Origin: Solibacillus isronensis
GTDB taxonomy: Bacteria; Bacillota; Bacilli; Bacillales_A; Planococcaceae
Reading direction: 5' to 3'
Length of the DNA stretch: 64,000 bases
Assembly: GCF_900168685.1 (NCBI RefSeq)
Contig: NZ_FVZN01000014.1
Span: forward strand, 868,001-932,000
The notes beneath the pieces are model-generated. The model was given only the letters and a program-made list of their open reading frames with translations, did not search any database and had not been told where the DNA came from. Position 1 is the first letter of the stretch. Each line of letters starts with the position of its first letter. Made by a program: the position numbers and the translations under genes. Below are positions 62,702 to 64,000 of the stretch, one piece after another.

Positions 62702-63376
62702 GTGCTAAATAAAATTTATGATTGGGTCGATGAACGTTTAGATATTACTCCTATTTGGCGTGATATTGCCGACCATGAAGTGCCAGAGCACGTTAACCCT
62801 GCCCATCACTTTTCAGCATTCGTTTACTGTTTCGGGGGATTAACATTCTTTATTACAGTAATTCAAATTCTATCAGGTATGTTCTTAACGATGTACTACG
62901 TACCAGATGTAGAGAATGCTTGGAAATCAGTTTACTATTTACAAAACGAAGTAGCATTCGGTGAAATCGTTCGTGGTATGCACCATTGGGGGGCATCTTT
63001 AGTAATTGTTATGATGTTCTTACATACACTTCGTGTATTCTTCACAGGTTCATATAAAAAACCGCGTGAATTAAACTGGTTAGTTGGTGTAGGTATCTTT
63101 GCCATTATGTTAGGTTTAGGTTTCACAGGTTATTTATTACCATGGGATATGAAAGCGTTATTCGCGACTAAAGTAGGTATCGAGATTGCTGCATCTGTTC
63201 CGTTTTTAGGTGAAACGATAAAAATATTATTAGCTGGGGATTCTACGATTATCGGGGCGCAAACTTTAACTCGTTTCTTTGCTATTCATGTATTCTTCTT
63301 ACCAGCAGCACTATTTGCTTTATTGGCAGTTCACTTTATTATGATCCGCCGCCAAGGTATTTCAGGACCTCTATGA
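62702..63376 (+). CDS. qcrB: menaquinol:cytochrome c reductase cytochrome b subunit QcrB
   Basis: This 224-residue protein is the cytochrome b6-type subunit with four membrane helices. It carries the haem-binding histidines in GMHHWGASLVIVMMFLHTLR near residues 98-115 and in RFFAIHVFFLPAALFALLAVHF near 200-216. The split b6/subunit-IV design, with the second half fused to QcrC, is that of Bacillus. GTG 62702 is the start, with GTTAGGGGGT upstream. The gap to qcrC is 39 bp. Confidence 0.96.
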   Translation: MLNKIYDWVDERLDITPIWRDIADHEVPEHVNPAHHFSAFVYCFGGLTFFITVIQILSGMFLTMYYVPDVENAWKSVYYLQNEVAFGEIVRGMHHWGASLVIVMMFLHTLRVFFTGSYKKPRELNWLVGVGIFAIMLGLGFTGYLLPWDMKALFATKVGIEIAASVPFLGETIKILLAGDSTIIGAQTLTRFFAIHVFFLPAALFALLAVHFIMIRRQGISGPL

Positions 63377-63415
63377 TCCGAAACTAATTGTACTATTTTT
63401 TAAGGAGGGGACACT

Positions 63416-64000
63416 ATGCAACGCGGAAAAGGTATGAAGTTCGTAGGTGATTCACGTGTAAAAGCGAGTAACCGTATGCCGAACGTGCCAAAAGATTATT
63501 CCGAGTATCCAGGGAAAACAGAAGCTTTCTGGCCTGACTTCTTATTAAAAGAATGGATGGTTGGTGCAGTTTTCTTAATCGGTTATTTATTATTAACTGT
63601 CGCACATCCTTCACCACTTGAAGGCCCGGCAGATCCAACAAATGCATCGTATATACCGTTACCGGACTGGTACTTCCTATCAATGTACCAACTATTAAAA
63701 TACTCTTATGCGTCTGGTCCATATAACGTTATTGGCGCAATGGTTATTCCAGGTATTGCATTTGGTTCATTAGCATTGGTACCATTTTTAGATAGAACAC
63801 CTGAACGTCGACCATTTAAACGACCATTACCTACAGCATTTATGTTGTTGGCAATAGCAGCACTTATTTATACAACATGGGAATCTGTTCAGGCTACTAA
63901 CTGGGAAGCAGTTCATGCTCAAGGTGAAATTACGGATAAACATTTAGGTTTACTTCCGGATGTTGAAGTAGATGAAACGTCCGAAGGTTATGAAATCTAT
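63416..64000 (+). CDS. qcrC: menaquinol:cytochrome c reductase cytochrome b/c subunit QcrC, 3' end outside window
   Basis: ATG 63416, after AAGGAGGGG, opens 195 codons that run to the window end. The visible part is the subunit-IV-like half of cytochrome b: three membrane helices and the PDWYFLSMYQLLKY motif near residue 83, part of the quinol oxidation site. The cytochrome c domain with its CxxCH haem site, expected after about residue 200, is not reached. In Bacillus this fused protein receives electrons from the b haems and the Rieske subunit. Haem attachment would depend on the resABC products. Confidence 0.94.
   Translation, partial: MQRGKGMKFVGDSRVKASNRMPNVPKDYSEYPGKTEAFWPDFLLKEWMVGAVFLIGYLLLTVAHPSPLEGPADPTNASYIPLPDWYFLSMYQLLKYSYASGPYNVIGAMVIPGIAFGSLALVPFLDRTPERRPFKRPLPTAFMLLAIAALIYTTWESVQATNWEAVHAQGEITDKHLGLLPDVEVDETSEGYEIY

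Overview
The window is chromosomal DNA of an endospore-forming, low-GC Gram-positive bacterium. It most resembles the Solibacillus/Lysinibacillus branch of the Planococcaceae. That placement is an inference from gene content and protein resemblance, not from a search. Support comes from sporulation and germination genes (spoIVA, sleB-ypeB, a partial dacB), a Spo0E-like phosphatase, the menaquinol cytochrome bc genes, a bacillithiol-type YpdA reductase, and a gene order close to the dacB-to-qcrC stretch of the Bacillus subtilis chromosome.

Layout. (1) 1-10.0 kb: dacB end, rluB, resABC-resDE (cytochrome c maturation and its redox two-component system), sigX-rsiX. spmA and spmB, expected between dacB and rluB, are absent; a compact structured element sits there instead. 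(2) 10.1-11.2 kb: FMN riboswitch and ribU. (3) 11.2-28.9 kb: an accessory stretch between ribU and fer, which lie close together in B. subtilis. It holds brnQ, a YitT protein, glnR-glnA, a c-di-GMP riboswitch module with a cupin-HD-GYP protein, gene debris, a Spo0E-like gene, an ABC transporter, a DUF3231 protein, a divergent CarD-like/MarR pair, a nitroreductase, a cold-shock gene with a terminator-like leader, glpQ, an Excalibur protein, fabI and fer. (4) 29.0-47.3 kb: ypbB-recQ, LysM protein, phosphoesterase, ypdA-asparaginase, prsW, sleB-ypeB, ypfA, cmk, ypfD, der, gpsA, yphE-yphF, spoIVA, hbs. (5) 47.7-61.5 kb: folE-mtrB, hepS-menG-hepT, ndk, cheR, aroC-aroB-aroH-hisC-tyrA-aroA, ypiA-ypiB. 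(6) 61.5-64 kb: ypiF and qcrABC, cut by the window end.

How the parts work together. resABC builds cytochrome c and ResDE controls respiratory genes. hepS/menG/hepT make menaquinone, which the qcr complex oxidises. The aro/his/tyr cluster makes chorismate, tyrosine and histidine; the trp genes normally inside it are missing although TRAP (mtrB) is kept. c-di-GMP appears three times: a riboswitch, a likely HD-GYP phosphodiesterase, and the PilZ-type receptor YpfA.

Most notable: glnR carries an in-frame amber stop exactly between its DNA-binding and C-terminal domains; spoIVA seems to start at ATT; degenerate copies of the glnA 3' end plus terminator occur three times and bound the accessory modules; five TTTAGTCAA repeats are spaced exactly 21 bp apart before der; and a multi-hairpin element lies downstream of dacB. 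No tRNA, rRNA, CRISPR array, transposase or integrase was seen.
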